Part shown: piece by piece, positions 22,017 to 32,766 of the stretch
How the letters are laid out: each line of letters begins with the position of its first letter
How positions within the stretch are numbered: the first letter of the stretch is position 1
From: Saccharina japonica
Taxonomy: Eukaryota; Sar; Phaeophyceae; Laminariales; Laminariaceae
Direction: 5' to 3'
Assembly: GCA_008828725.1 (NCBI GenBank)
Contig: MEHQ01002573.1
Span: 87,120-151,119, forward strand
Length of the DNA: 64,000 bases
The notes under the pieces: model-generated
Databases searched by the model: none
What the model was told of the DNA's origin: nothing
What the model saw: the letters and a program-made list of their open reading frames with translations, nothing else
Program-made: the position numbers and the translations under genes

Positions 22017-23885
22017 GTTTATATTCTTAATAGTCGCTCGACGCTCATTACCAACACCCCGTTGCACCTGTGTTTGCTCCGCGCCCAAGGCTCTTGCGGC
22101 GAGTTCGTATCGTCCTTGTGCCCCCTCGGTGAAGGTGACGGGTGCCCATACGGCCTGAGGAATGGCTACGCGCAACTTGACGTGGAACTGCCCGAGCCGA
22201 TTAGTCTTTCAAGTGATGGATACACTATTCTGGTCAGGAACGCTGAAGACGAGAATCATTTTGGCTGCTCCGAAGAGTTCCACATCATTGCTTCGGCCGA
22301 CGCTACTGGGACGGCTGTTATTCTGACACAGAGGGGCTCCATTGGCGTGTTTTGGGTCCAGCAGCAACGGCTACAAGCTGCAGCCAGGAGGGAGTACGCC
22401 CCCCGCACTATTTACGATGCCGACGACAGGCAGGAGCCTGGCGAATGTGAGGTGGCTCGACTGAGCGTCGAAGATTTGCGCGATGCACCTGTCGATTACA
22501 TACCCGATGTAGGCGGTAATATCTTGGGTTCGTGGAGGGTCTTGGACAGCTTTGGGGATGGGGATGTGTGCGGTAACGCGTCCGATCGCACCACGTCGAC
22601 CGCTGCGTTTGACTCCGCGTTCGACCGTCGGGATGGAGGGGGTCTTGGTAACTTGCTTTTTCAACGCGTTGCGTACGAGGGCATGCGCATTCCATCTGAA
22701 TCTTCGATTCAATCGAGTCTGCTGACTGCCCGTATAGTCAGCAGCGTGGGTACCCCTGGCTCAATTATTCATTTTCTACCCGAAACCTTGTCCTACAACG
22801 GACCATATTTCGTGGCGCACGTAAATATTCACAACTTTTGGTCTCTACCCTTGTTGTTTCACATCCCATCAGTGTGCCAAGGGGCCGACGTCACCTTGGA
22901 CTTCTACGCAGCCGCGGCCTTAGGCTACGTGGCTGAGATCGGGGGGGGTATAAGCAACGATGCCGTACTTAACACTACGTCAGAGTTTCTCGATTTGAGG
23001 TCTCTGGTATCTATGATAGTCCTCGATGACGAAGCTTTCGATAAATTCCTATCGAACCAAATCTATTGTGACCTGGTCGAAGAGCCTTGGGACGGCCCAG
23101 CAGGGTGGGCTGAGTGTTCCAGTGGCACACGGCACGTCAACACGTCCGTGTGGCTTGGTGGGTGCGAGGTGCTGGTCTCTCCGGCCAGGTGGATTGTTAT
23201 CGGAGATTACACTGACCAAACGACGGACGGATTTGTCGCAAGAATCTCGCGGTGGTACGAACAGGTTGATGTCCACGTCCAGTCCATATTGCAACAAGGC
23301 AGTGAAACCGGCAATGCCATGGTCACGGCTACCAACCCTTACCAAGTTTCGACCACGCAAATAGGCCTTCCTCTTGATACGGCTAACGGTGCCACCGAGT
23401 GGATCTTAGTTCTGATAGTGGCTGTCGAATCGGTTTTCGTCGCGGTGGCCTTGGCAGTCTCCTCCTGGTTCGAAAATTTAGGGTTAGAGCGGCGCAACCG
23501 ACCTCTTAGTGTCACACGGGCGGAGGTTGTTGTGGTCACGGGGAAGGTCGTCTCTGTTGCAATATTTCTGATCTTGGGCCTAATTCCGGTTTTTGTCGCG
23601 CGTGGTTCCGAGTTCGACGCCGACAGCATGGCCCACAACGATGCATACTCATACCACACGGAGAAGGCCATTTGTTATCCTGTAGCGTGGTTTTCGTCTG
23701 CCCATTCGGAGTGGTGTGTGACTACGCGTGTATCCAGCCACTCACTGCTGGTGCGCTCCTACTCAAGGACTTTCCTCGGCAGGTATGACACACTGGTGGT
23801 GACCTCGACAAGCGTAGGGGCTGTGGCTCTTGTTTCGTACGCTGCTCTCAGTGCTCGAAAGGTTATCATGGGACGCAAAGCGTAA
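22017..23885 (+). CDS. Membrane protein of unknown family, long 3' exon
   Basis: The frame is open from 22017 to TAA at 23885, far longer than chance, with strong codon bias. There is no early Met: the first ATG is some 200 codons in. The segment is therefore probably the last exon of a spliced gene. Possible acceptors are CACAATAG at 22016 or TTAATAG at 22033; upstream exons were not identified. Counting from 22062, residues 1-440 form a large hydrophilic, Cys-containing domain with several Asn-X-Ser/Thr sites, suggesting an extracellular or luminal position. Hydrophobic segments follow at about 446-469, 488-514 and 577-598. Between the last two lies a Cys- and Ser-rich loop. The C-terminus is a short basic tail (ARKVIMGRKA). 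I do not recognise the family; a receptor or channel-associated protein would fit the topology but this is a guess. Confidence 0.8.
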   Translation, partial: VYILNSRSTLITNTPLHLCLLRAQGSCGEFVSSLCPLGEGDGCPYGLRNGYAQLDVELPEPISLSSDGYTILVRNAEDENHFGCSEEFHIIASADATGTAVILTQRGSIGVFWVQQQRLQAAARREYAPRTIYDADDRQEPGECEVARLSVEDLRDAPVDYIPDVGGNILGSWRVLDSFGDGDVCGNASDRTTSTAAFDSAFDRRDGGGLGNLLFQRVAYEGMRIPSESSIQSSLLTARIVSSVGTPGSIIHFLPETLSYNGPYFVAHVNIHNFWSLPLLFHIPSVCQGADVTLDFYAAAALGYVAEIGGGISNDAVLNTTSEFLDLRSLVSMIVLDDEAFDKFLSNQIYCDLVEEPWDGPAGWAECSSGTRHVNTSVWLGGCEVLVSPARWIVIGDYTDQTTDGFVARISRWYEQVDVHVQSILQQGSETGNAMVTATNPYQVSTTQIGLPLDTANGATEWILVLIVAVESVFVAVALAVSSWFENLGLERRNRPLSVTRAEVVVVTGKVVSVAIFLILGLIPVFVARGSEFDADSMAHNDAYSYHTEKAICYPVAWFSSAHSEWCVTTRVSSHSLLVRSYSRTFLGRYDTLVVTSTSVGAVALVSYAALSARKVIMGRKA

Positions 23886-26060
23886 AGGGTAGGTAATACG
23901 GGCTTGCACTAAATATGTGAAGTATGTATACACCTACAAAAAAACAAGTCCATCAAATTAAGAGGCCATGATTTGCAGGAAGTACTTGAGTTCGGGAGCC
24001 GTGTGCTGAAAAAAGTGAATAGCTTCGGTAGCTATTATTCAAGTACGAATTTCTGCGTGGGTCAACGCTTCTTTTGAAGGAGGCATCCTTTGGTGGTCCC
24101 AATATATTTGAATTTGGATGGACAGGTACAGTCTGGGATTCATCCAGCCTGAATATTGAGGGATGAAGCCTTGTGTCTACTGCAGATAAGATTGTGACCT
24201 TCGGGTGGTGGTCGTAGAGTGTGGGAATATAGTGGGATCCCTGTATGACACATTGAAGAATCTTGCGAGTGCGTACGATGGTAGTACGCAGCTGGTATAT
24301 TAATCCTGTGTGTTATCTTATGTATGGTATGGTCTCATGCAGTCGTACGGAGGTCTAGTTGGCTGGTGTTTCGCCGGCCCAAATTCCCATGTCATTGTCG
24401 TACAGTGCGTACTATCGACATGGATATCAGGCATTTTGTGTGATGTGTGGGTGCACTAGTGGGATGCCGTTGATGTTGGCTTTTAGGTCGGAGATGCCCG
24501 ACTCAGTAACTATTGTATGGGCAGTCATTATTGGCAACACATACTGGTGCCATAATCAGTGTAAAAATAGTGTCGTGCGCGAAGAGTCGCGTAAGTACCA
24601 TATATATAGGCCGCCAATTGATGTCAGACATGCCACAATGTGTAGATACTCGTTCAGTCTGAGAGTTTCATCATGTACAACGGTCAGATACGAAAAAAAG
24701 TGTGGGCCTTTGTGTTTCCGACATGACATACATCCTGACTAAATAATACCTGGTCATCGTTTCCTGGGTGTCTGATGTAATCACAGCGGACAGCTCACCA
24801 ATCCTCGTTAAACAGCCTGACCTCGTTTACGAGGTTACCCGGTATTAGGGTGGTATGCAACGTCGGGGATACTGCTGTAACTACAGACGACCGTGTTATG
24901 GACGCATAGGGTGCGGGATTTGTTGCGCTAGCGTGTATCAATTGTAGTAAGTCAGGATGACCGACGACGGACGAGCAGGTGTAGGGAGGGCGCGATCCCT
25001 GATTTCGTCGTAGACCGAAGACCATATTTTTCTCAGTACTCCATGCTATGGAGCATCGACTACGTGAAGTGCCCACGTAGTGTGTCCATTTACTGCAGAC
25101 GACAGAATTATCAATCAGGTACTCGGTAGGATATGGGACATTGCTGGAGCAATATACACATCAATAATACGACCCCTCGATGGAGGTGGAGATCGTACTT
25201 GCGGTTGTGCCCTACATACAGCAACCGTCATTGTCTGCACTGTTTTGTCTTCTTGATAGTTCCTATTCTGCTTTCGTGGTGTAATCTTCGGGTCGTAATA
25301 CTATATTGACGGAGAAGAGAATTTCAAGTGCCGCGGAAAATTGAATAGCTCGTTTAGGACGTCCCGACAACGCCGACTGTGCCTGCCTCGGTTATAAGGT
25401 GCGGCGAGTACTTGTAGTGAGAGAAGAGAACATATATTGTTGAATTGAGCGTGCCCGTCACTAAATCATCTCTGGAAGACCCACGCACTGCGGATAGATG
25501 TACTCTACGGGCTGTCGCACTGGGCAGCGCCCTCTGCTATGGCTGCTTTTCCTGAAGCGTATGGTGGCAAGCTAGGTGTCTTGCATAATGCACACAGTAC
25601 GATAAAGGGTCATATGCTGAACAGCAAAATATACTGCTTGTGCTGAGCTTGTAAACTCGTCGCATACTGTGTTAACCCGAATATCGATGCTAAAAAGCTC
25701 GCATACTCAATTCCGAACGAAGTGACTGCAGGTTATGTTTATTGTATATGTGGATATCAGCGTTCACATGCTAATAGACGACAGTTTTTGTTTTTCGAAT
25801 AATACCATGCAACTAAAAGTGATACCTCGCGTTGATGGGTAAATATATTTCGTTCGATGTGTGTACTAGCAACTTTCGAGTGCAACACACGAAGCAAACA
25901 CATTTCTGTCAGAAATATGGAATACGTGCCTTCTTCACTACGTTCGCAACTGCATCTATTTGAATATATATATCTCATATGAACGATCACTTTGTCAACA
26001 GGCACCCTAGCGCCCACCGTAACGCGCACCCTACATGCCGGTTCCACCACATTGTTCCCC
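23886..26060. other. No recognisable gene
   Basis: This is the 3' flank of the membrane-protein gene, followed by about 2 kb with only short ORFs. I could not pick out a polyadenylation signal, repeats or RNA genes with confidence. Confidence 0.45.
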
Positions 26061-26062
26061 GT

Positions 26063-26530
26063 TTAGTATTGTCTCCATGGATACAGTTTTACGTCGGTTT
26101 CCCTGGAAGCTTCCATGGAAGTACATTTTGTTTCAATTAAAGTGCACCAACAAATATGGAAGTGTTGTGGATGGAAGAAAACACTATTTCCCTGGAGGTA
26201 CGTGATAAAACACCACTTATGGTGCAAATGGATGCTTCTTCCAACACCCATCAACTAAACCTTCCACAACCACATTCGGTGGAAGCTGCCAAGAGCTCCC
26301 ATATACCCCGATAGACTCCCACCTACTGCCACGAGTTACCTTCCACAAGAGTCAACCGACTTACATTACTTCGACCGGCTTCCGTAGACTCCGTGGGAGT
26401 GGATTTGGGCGTAGTTTAATGCTTCCATGCAAGTCGTTTTTCTTCCAAGGAAGTAAGTAGTACTTCCACGGAACTAACGTGTAACACCCATGTAATGAAT
26501 TATTTCCGTGGAAACTTCCATGGACGTGGC
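26063..26530. repeat. Diffuse copies of the GGAAGC self-complementary repeat
   Basis: Motifs such as CTTCCATGGAAG, GGAAGCTTCCATGG and ACTTCCACGGAAC recur at irregular spacing, with further weak copies to about 27,200. They belong to the same family as the dense arrays at 28,095 and 36,735 but have decayed. Confidence 0.75.
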
Positions 26531-26908
26531 TGTTGACGACCGGTGGGTTGCCTGGGGACATGGTGGCTGGTGGGCCTCCTGTGGCTCCTGGGAAAGGAGC
26601 CATATGTTTCTGCACTTTGTTGGCGGGACCAGGGTCCCAGTTTGTTTGTATGTTTTTCATCCCATTTAGTATATTCGCCCTTTCTTTCTGTCTCCTTCCT
26701 AGTCGTAACTCCGATCCGGGGTCACAAGGTGGGCTCCTCCTCCCTCCTCCCTCACTACGGCTCTTGCCTTGCATTTCTATCGCGAGAAGACTTCAGCCAT
26801 TTCTTCCCTCGTCGACTCGCATCGAATTGTGACTACCCACGCTACCATTAATAGGCGCTCTCAGCAGTTGATTCGGTTTATTGTTTATTTTTGCAGATAA
26901 ACTCAAAA

Positions 26909-26983
26909 GTCCGATCCACGTGAGATTCGAACTCCAGACATCAATGTTTAGAAGCTTTCGAGGTTACCACTAGACCATCGGGC
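26909..26983 (-). repeat. tRNA-like pol III element (Glu/Gln-like box A)
   Basis: On the minus strand it reads GCCCGAT, then GGTCTAGTGGTAACC as box A, AGTTCGAATCT as box B 28 bases later, and ATCGGAC followed at once by TTTT. The ends GCCCGAT and ATCGGAC pair at six of seven positions, like an acceptor stem, and the length is 75 nt. The anticodon arm does not pair and the T stem has only three pairs. I therefore call it tRNA-like (SINE head or pseudogene) rather than a tRNA gene. Confidence 0.4.
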
Positions 26984-26989
26984 GGGCCG

Positions 26990-28090
26990 ATGGAAAGGCC
27001 CGAATGCGGAGTCCAGGCACCACATGGGAGCGGAATACCAAGCGGGGATGAAATATTCAATGAGGACAGATTTTATGGAAGCTTACACAACTTGCATGGA
27101 AGTAAATCCAACGTGTATGTAAGCGTTTTGTTTCGATGTATGTTGATGAAGGCTTCAACCTTCATGGATTAAAATCCAACGTCTATCGAAGCTATTTTGG
27201 CTCAATGAAAGTAAATAATACTGGCATAGAACTGTCGACGGCAGTGAACTCGGAAACCAAAAACCTTTGGATATTTGTGTTGCCCAGTGAAAATGTGGTG
27301 ATTTCCCTAGGTCTCAACCTAGGGTATCTAAATCGAAAACTCCAAACCTGTCTGTCTGTCTGACCCCGGGTTCAAAGATGCTCTAACCCACGTCATTTGT
27401 TTTTCTCAAAATCTGACCCGCATATCGCGCGTATACCGCGCCCAGAGAGAATCAATCGCCGACACACGTACAAGCAGTCTGGGCCAACGTTCGGCTTTAA
27501 TGGAGCCCTGTACCTTGAGTTACGCGCCGCACCCGCACCCAAGAGAGCAACAATCGCTCGCGCAAGAGTCGGTACGACCAGCAAAAATGTTCGCAAATTT
27601 CCTACAGGGCATCGCTTGTAACAGACGTGGGATCACATTTTCAAGCCACAAGTCGTCTAGCGGTAGTGGTTAACGGCGTTATTGAGGTCGTTGCCCGCCA
27701 ATTGCAAAGGATCGTGCAAGGTCGCTTCAGGTTGCTCTTGGCACAACTTGATCCGAATGGGTGCTCGTGTATATTCTGTGGCGTTTTTCCCCAGGGAGGT
27801 TTCAAACGCTACAGTAAATCGAAGTACTTAAGAAAACAACAGTAGCTCCTGCGTACGAACCGAGTCACTCGTAATATCGACACGGGTTCGCAAATTGCGC
27901 ACAGGCCATGGATCTAAACAGATGAAGGCTCTAACGGTAGGTATCTTTGTCCCCCAACGGGGTTCTCAGCGTGGGTGCCCCCTGATCTCTGTCGACTGTA
28001 CAAGCTGGCTTTGCTGTCTCTTCGATCCGCCCATAAGCAGGAAGCTGCTCTAGGGTGTTGCAGGAGATTATGGTCTAGTCCACCATTGGG
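26990..28090. other. No recognisable gene
   Basis: It holds a few degenerate GGAAGC motifs and short ORFs. A tRNA-box-A-like GTCTAGCGGTAGTGGTTAAC occurs near 27,656 but has no box B. Confidence 0.4.
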
Positions 28091-28094
28091 TTTT

Positions 28095-28640
28095 TGTGTG
28101 GACTTCCGCGGAAGCTTCCGCGGAAGTATTTTTCGCTTCCGTGGAAGCTTCCGTCACTTCCATGGAAGCTTTCGTCGCTTCCACGGAAGCTCCCGCGGAA
28201 GCGATGGAAGCTTCCACGGAAGTTACGGAAGCTTCCACGGAAGCGAAAAATACTTCCGCGGAAGCTTCCGCTATAGCTTCCACGGAAGCTTCCGCGGAAG
28301 CTCCACGGACTTCCGCGGAAGCTTCCACGGGAGCAGCTTCCGTGGAAGCTACCGCGGAAGTCCGTGGAATCTTCCACGGAAGATTATTTCGCTTATGTGG
28401 AAGCTTTCGCGGAAGCTTCCACAGGAACTACTTCCGCGGAAGTATACGTGCAAACTTTCATGAAAGCGGCTTCCACGGGAACTTCCATCGTAACTTCCAC
28501 GGAAGCGTCCTGGGGCGTGACTTCCACGTTAGCTTCCATGCAAGTTTTTCCAAGGCTTCTATGAAAGCCACTTCCATGAACGCTTCCATAGCTTCCACGT
28601 AAGCTTCCGCGGAAGCTTCCACGCTTCCGTGGAAGTATTC
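28095..28640. repeat. Dense array of the self-complementary 12-bp unit GGAAGCTTCCGC
   Basis: The tract is made of GGAAGCTTCC alternating with GCGGAAGC, ACGGAAGC or ATGGAAGC steps, so both strands carry the same sequence. None of the six frames of the unit contains a stop codon. The frames read GSFR, EASA/EAST and KLPR on either strand, which explains the overlapping long ORFs of both directions here. Spacing is irregular and interrupted by GAAAA and CACTTCC steps, so the array is imperfect. I see no reason to call a protein gene in it. Confidence 0.9.
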
Positions 28641-29557
28641 ATGTTAACGTGCCCAATGATACCACTATCTATCATCGTCTCGGGGAACCAGGAGACACGC
28701 CTACACAACACTTCTGCTACGAGTACTCGTACAGAGGGTTCAAGTGCTAGACCGAAGCCGAACGTACAGTGTAGTCTATCATCGTGTTGCGTTCGTTCCG
28801 TTGCTGTTGTTGCTGCGGCCGCCACAGCTGCTGTTGCTGCTGCTGTATGTATGCTCAGTTGTTAGTTTTTTAATTAGGAAATAAATCAGACGACACAACT
28901 TCGTAGATGTTTGTTCGTGTTGGTTCAGCACCGGTTTCAGCACAGCACCCCCCCCTGCGTGATGCAGGTACCGGGCTCGTGCGTCATGACACCAATTACA
29001 ACAGTACTGTAGTGGCAAACGATTAATAGCACGGGACAGCTCCACGGGGGGCTTTAATTACGCGGGCGAAGCCCGCACAATACTCATCATTCTCCTTTTT
29101 TGGCAGGTCCTGAAGACAAGTCTTTTATGAGAGTCCTCGGGAGACACCGATCGACAAACGATTATCCCGTGGCTTGGCCTGCGACGAAAGGGGCCACGCC
29201 GGTCATGGACCCCTCGCTCTCCAGAGAGAGGAGGAGGACGACGACGACGGAAAAATAATAACTTGTTGAAACCATTGTAGCTGGCGCTAGGATGTCTTGC
29301 AGAACGACAGTGGAATATGTTCAACACCAAAAGCCGAGCTCACGAACGCAACGGGCAAGAAAATGATAACATCCAACTTATGAAGGAGTGATTGTCGCTG
29401 CTGTTTCTCGAACGATAAGGTAGGTAGGACAAACCGAGGCTGCCCATGAAAAGACACCCCACCAGGAACCGTCAAACTCACGACATTCCGTGCTCGAGAA
29501 ACCACACACTACCTAACTTCCCGCCGGCTCCTATCATATCACCATGCCGCCCATCAG

Positions 29558-30409
29558 ATGTACACCGAAGACGAAATGAACGCCATCATGGAGAGGGTTC
29601 GAGCTGAAGAGAGGGGCACACTTAAGTCTTCCAGTGCCTTGGGAGAGGGATCAACGCCCAGCGGTGCTCTACACGGCCGGCACAACATTGTGCTCCCACG
29701 CAGTCGTCCGCATGGCGAGTCAACGCCCGGAGACCTACGCTCTGCCAGCTCATCTGGCGCCGGTGTTCGCCCCGCCCTCGGCGCCCCCGACGTCTATGGG
29801 CATTCGAACGGACGGCCTCGCCAGCGCTCGCCCAGCGACCTGCGCGACGCCCACTCGTCTACCGACGGGGCTCGCCCCGCCCACGACGGCCCCGGAGTCT
29901 ACGGGCATGGGAGAGGATGGCATGGACAGTGGTCGCCCAGCGGACTACTCCCGAACAGCATTAATAATAACCGAGGCGAACAGCGTTCTGGGCGGCTCGG
30001 GAGGAGCCTCGACGTCCGGCGTGCATCCCTCCTCCGCGTGCAGCCCTGGGGTGTTCAAACCTCCCGGGTTCGATGACTTGTACCCACCCCGCGTTCCAAG
30101 GCAGCCACACCCCGGGTTCCCCCATCAAGGCTTCGAGCAAGGACCATGGACACATGCAGGGATGCTTCCGCACCAAGGGCACCACCATAGCTTCCACCCC
30201 GGGTACAGCGGCGGGACAGTTACAGGGTACCAGGGGTGGGCGACGCATGGTGTAGCGTCGCCACACCTTCCCGTGCACAGGGGCGCAGGGGCTATTCCAC
30301 CCACCCACGTAGATATAGGCGTGTCCGGTAACGGCAGCACCTCCGGAAGTGCGGGTCCCGGTTCGTCCCACGGCGGGGAAGGTGAGGCCAGCAGTGTTCT
30401 CAGATAATT
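29558..30409 (+). CDS. Pro/Gly/Ser-rich protein, two overlapping frames, possible gag remnant
   Basis: An ATG at 29558 opens MYTEDEMNAIMERVRAEERG, which looks like a genuine N-terminus with a charged helix. This frame stays open to 30076. A second frame, +1 relative to it, is open from 29634 to a stop at 30409 and carries the more convincing C-terminal part, with FKPPGFDDLYPPRVPRQ, His/Pro/Gly-rich stretches and a Ser/Gly-rich end. Both frames include about two copies of a tandem repeat of roughly 110 bp around 29,715-29,940. A frameshift, a short intron or programmed slippage within 29,640-30,070 would join the N-terminal frame to the C-terminal one. The region is clearly GC-richer than its flanks. 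The architecture recalls retroelement gag proteins, but no protease, reverse transcriptase or LTR was seen nearby. Confidence 0.45.
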
Positions 30410-30727
30410 GTGTTGTTACGGCAGTTGACATTGTGTGTGTTTGCGCTCATTTATGCCGATAGTTTCGGCACGTGCCCAATGTTGCACACTTACATGTCCC
30501 GGGAGTTCATACCCGACATACGCCTAGTCCTTGAACAAGCATGTCATTGTATACGTACAATTTTAATTGTTCTGTGTTGGGCGTGTGGTTTCGAAACTCC
30601 CGGTCTTGCAAATACTGAAGATGGTATTTCGTTTCATACGATCGTCAAATAAAAAAATGCACAGTATGTAGCTTACGATAGCGACATATATATGGGCACA
30701 TGGTACAAAATAGCATTGACAATACTT
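30410..30727. other. No recognisable gene
   Basis: Short AT-richer segment between the Pro/Gly-rich ORF and the ACTCGGAGT array. Confidence 0.4.
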
Positions 30728-31560
30728 GCGCACGTGCTCGGAGTTTACTCGACACTCCGACCGTATTCGGAGTATCGATTAGTTTTCGTACTTCGAGTAC
30801 TGAGAGTATTAGGGTACTGGTGGCGTAAGTACTTGGAGTACTTGGGAGTATGACCAGTACAGTGGGCCCAAACACTCCAAGTACTGGGAGCATGAGCCGT
30901 ACTGACCCTCGAGCACAACCAGTAACATGAGTACAAACATCTAAATTACTCGGAGTACTCCGAGCATCGGGAGTATTGAGGGCCGACATACTTTCGCATT
31001 CGAGTGAAACACTCCGAGTAATACTCTTTTCCGGGATACCTGGGAGTATATGACCCCGACATGAACCGAGTATTGTTTGTAACCCGGAGTGTGAAACCCT
31101 GAAACACTCAGAGTACTGGAAGTATTTGCAGTACAAAATACCGAAATACCCGGAGTACTCGAAGCACGAGCAGTACAGGACCCCTAAATACGTGGAGAAT
31201 ATAAAGCATCCCGGTGTATCGAACCCCAAAACACTCGGTAAACAGCAGTGTTCCAGAATATCGAACCCCGAATTACTACGGGTACAAGCAGTATCGGCAG
31301 TTTTGCATACCCCAAGTTTTCAGAGTACGAGCGGTATCGCGGAGTATCGAACCTCGCAATACTTTTAGTGCAACCAGTATCGACAGCTTTGCATACCCGA
31401 AATACTCGGAGTACGAGCATAATCGAGGAGGATCGAACCCCGAAATACACAGTCAGAGTACAAGCAGTATCGAAAGCTTTGCATACCCGAAATGCTCAGA
31501 GTACGAGCATTATCGAGGAGGATTGAACCCCGAAAAACCCAGAGTACACGAAGTACATGA
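30728..31560. repeat. ACTCGGAGT near-palindromic repeat array, cluster 1
   Basis: TACTCGGAGTA and its near-complement TACTCCGAGTA recur throughout, mixed with CCGAAATAC and ATCGAACCCCG. From about 31,276 to 31,550 the array is organised as three larger units of about 92 bp containing AGCAGTATCG, CTTTGCATACCC, AGAGTACGAGC and ATCGAACCCCG-like steps. The same vocabulary, in both orientations, makes up the cluster at 52,655-53,400. The ORFs here are Tyr/Ser/Glu/Thr-rich by-products. Confidence 0.85.
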
Positions 31561-32053
31561 CGTGTTCTATCTCGAAACACCTTACTTACTTTACTCCAAT
31601 GTACACGCTAAATCTGTACAATGATGCCTGTTGTCCGTGCGAGTCCATTAAAGCAAACATGGAATCGCCCGTCCATTTCAAAGTGTCTGCTCACGACGAG
31701 GCTTCCGAATAAATGACGTCAATCACCCACGGTTGCTTGGGAACCATCCATTCCCGATGACGATAACGTGAATCGAGCACAATGAAGGAATACAACAACC
31801 GTGCAACGCGCAGTGTGAAACCACACCAGCGCTGTACTCTATACGAAGCATACCACTCAGTAACTGCCGCGTTGTACGGAACGAAAACCGTGCCTGTTAC
31901 GGAAGCTTCCACGAGAGCCGTGGATGCTTCCCTGGAAACTTGCGGCGACTACCACGATAACCAATCAATGGCGCACCAGACCCAGTTCGTCGTCCGGTCC
32001 TTAGACTAACCCATTTCTCTAAACACCTTCCCCGCCACGGTCGTTCACTTCCC
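31561..32053. other. No recognisable gene; one isolated GGAAGC motif
   Basis: The segment upstream of the two-exon gene, which may hold its promoter. At about 31,897-31,945 there is a single GGAAGCTTCCACG copy of the self-complementary family. No TATA box can be assigned. Confidence 0.4.
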
Positions 32054-32766
32054 ATGACCCTCCTTCCGGAAGACCTAACTTCGACCCAGGACGCGAAGTC
32101 AACCGACACGACCGACGAAGGCGCGGGGCAAGAAGACCCGGACGAGCCCCTGCAAGACTTTCTTCGCTGCCTCGCTGCCTTCAAAAAAGAAAAGACGGTG
32201 GCTACTTTGAGGGCCTGGAGCCGGGCGCTGGTTTTGTTAAAGGACACCAGAAAGAGAGGCAACGGCAAGAGGCTGCGAGTAACTCGTCTTCTCACCAAAT
32301 CGACAGTCGCTGGCGTGCCACCCCTGTGCCCTATGGCGACTATCAACAGGTATGTATGAGTTTCGTCCACCGGTCGATGGTTTGGCGACACGATATCGAA
32401 CTCTCCAACCTAACCCATTCATGTTGCCGCATGCCATACGCCGTATACGATGTTTGTGTTGGGCTAGGGAGCGTTAAAGAGTGAGGATAGGGGGTTCCAA
32501 ACAGCAACGGTCAACCGCCAACCCAATGTTTGCATGCGGTAACGACGTCCTCTGGGACCACTGGCCCTAATGTGCTCCGTGCGCATAGCACTAAGAATGC
32601 ATAGCTCTTCAATGCCTTGCGTGCTTTGCTGTCCACTTTCAGGTGGAACGGGTGGCTGAAGGTGGTGGACGTCTGCCACGACACTAAATGCTGTGCTAGG
32701 GACAGTACAGTCGAAGCAGCCGTCGCGAAACACACGAAGCCCGCATCTAAGCAGAAGGAAAAGTGA
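32054..32766 (+). CDS. Two-exon gene for a 139-aa hypothetical protein
   Basis: Exon 1 runs from ATG at 32054 to 32349 and ends AACAG|GTATGT, a strong donor. The intron is 32350-32642 (293 bp) and ends CCACTTTCAG, a strong acceptor. Exon 2 is 32643-32766 with stop TGA. The donor breaks the frame in phase 2 and the acceptor restores it, joining ATINR to WNGWLKVVDV. The protein has an acidic N-terminus, a leucine-rich helical middle (DFLRCLAAFKKEKTVATLRA), a basic patch RKRGNGKRLRVTR, and a Lys-rich end with three Cys (CHDTKCCARD). There is no signal peptide or membrane span, so a nuclear or cytosolic place is likely. I recognise no family. Matching splice sites, the phase and codon bias make this one of the best-supported models in the window. 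Confidence 0.7.

Noticed and set aside
26909-26983. Functional tRNA gene
   Set aside because: The anticodon arm does not pair and the T stem is mostly mismatched, despite good A and B boxes and acceptor ends. Listed as tRNA-like instead.
28068-28602. GSFRGS / EASTEAS / KLPRK proteins on both strands
   Set aside because: They are an automatic result of the self-complementary 12-bp unit having no stops in any frame.
28095-28640. CRISPR array
   Set aside because: Repeats are short, palindromic and irregularly spaced, with no unique spacers and no cas genes; the genome is eukaryotic.
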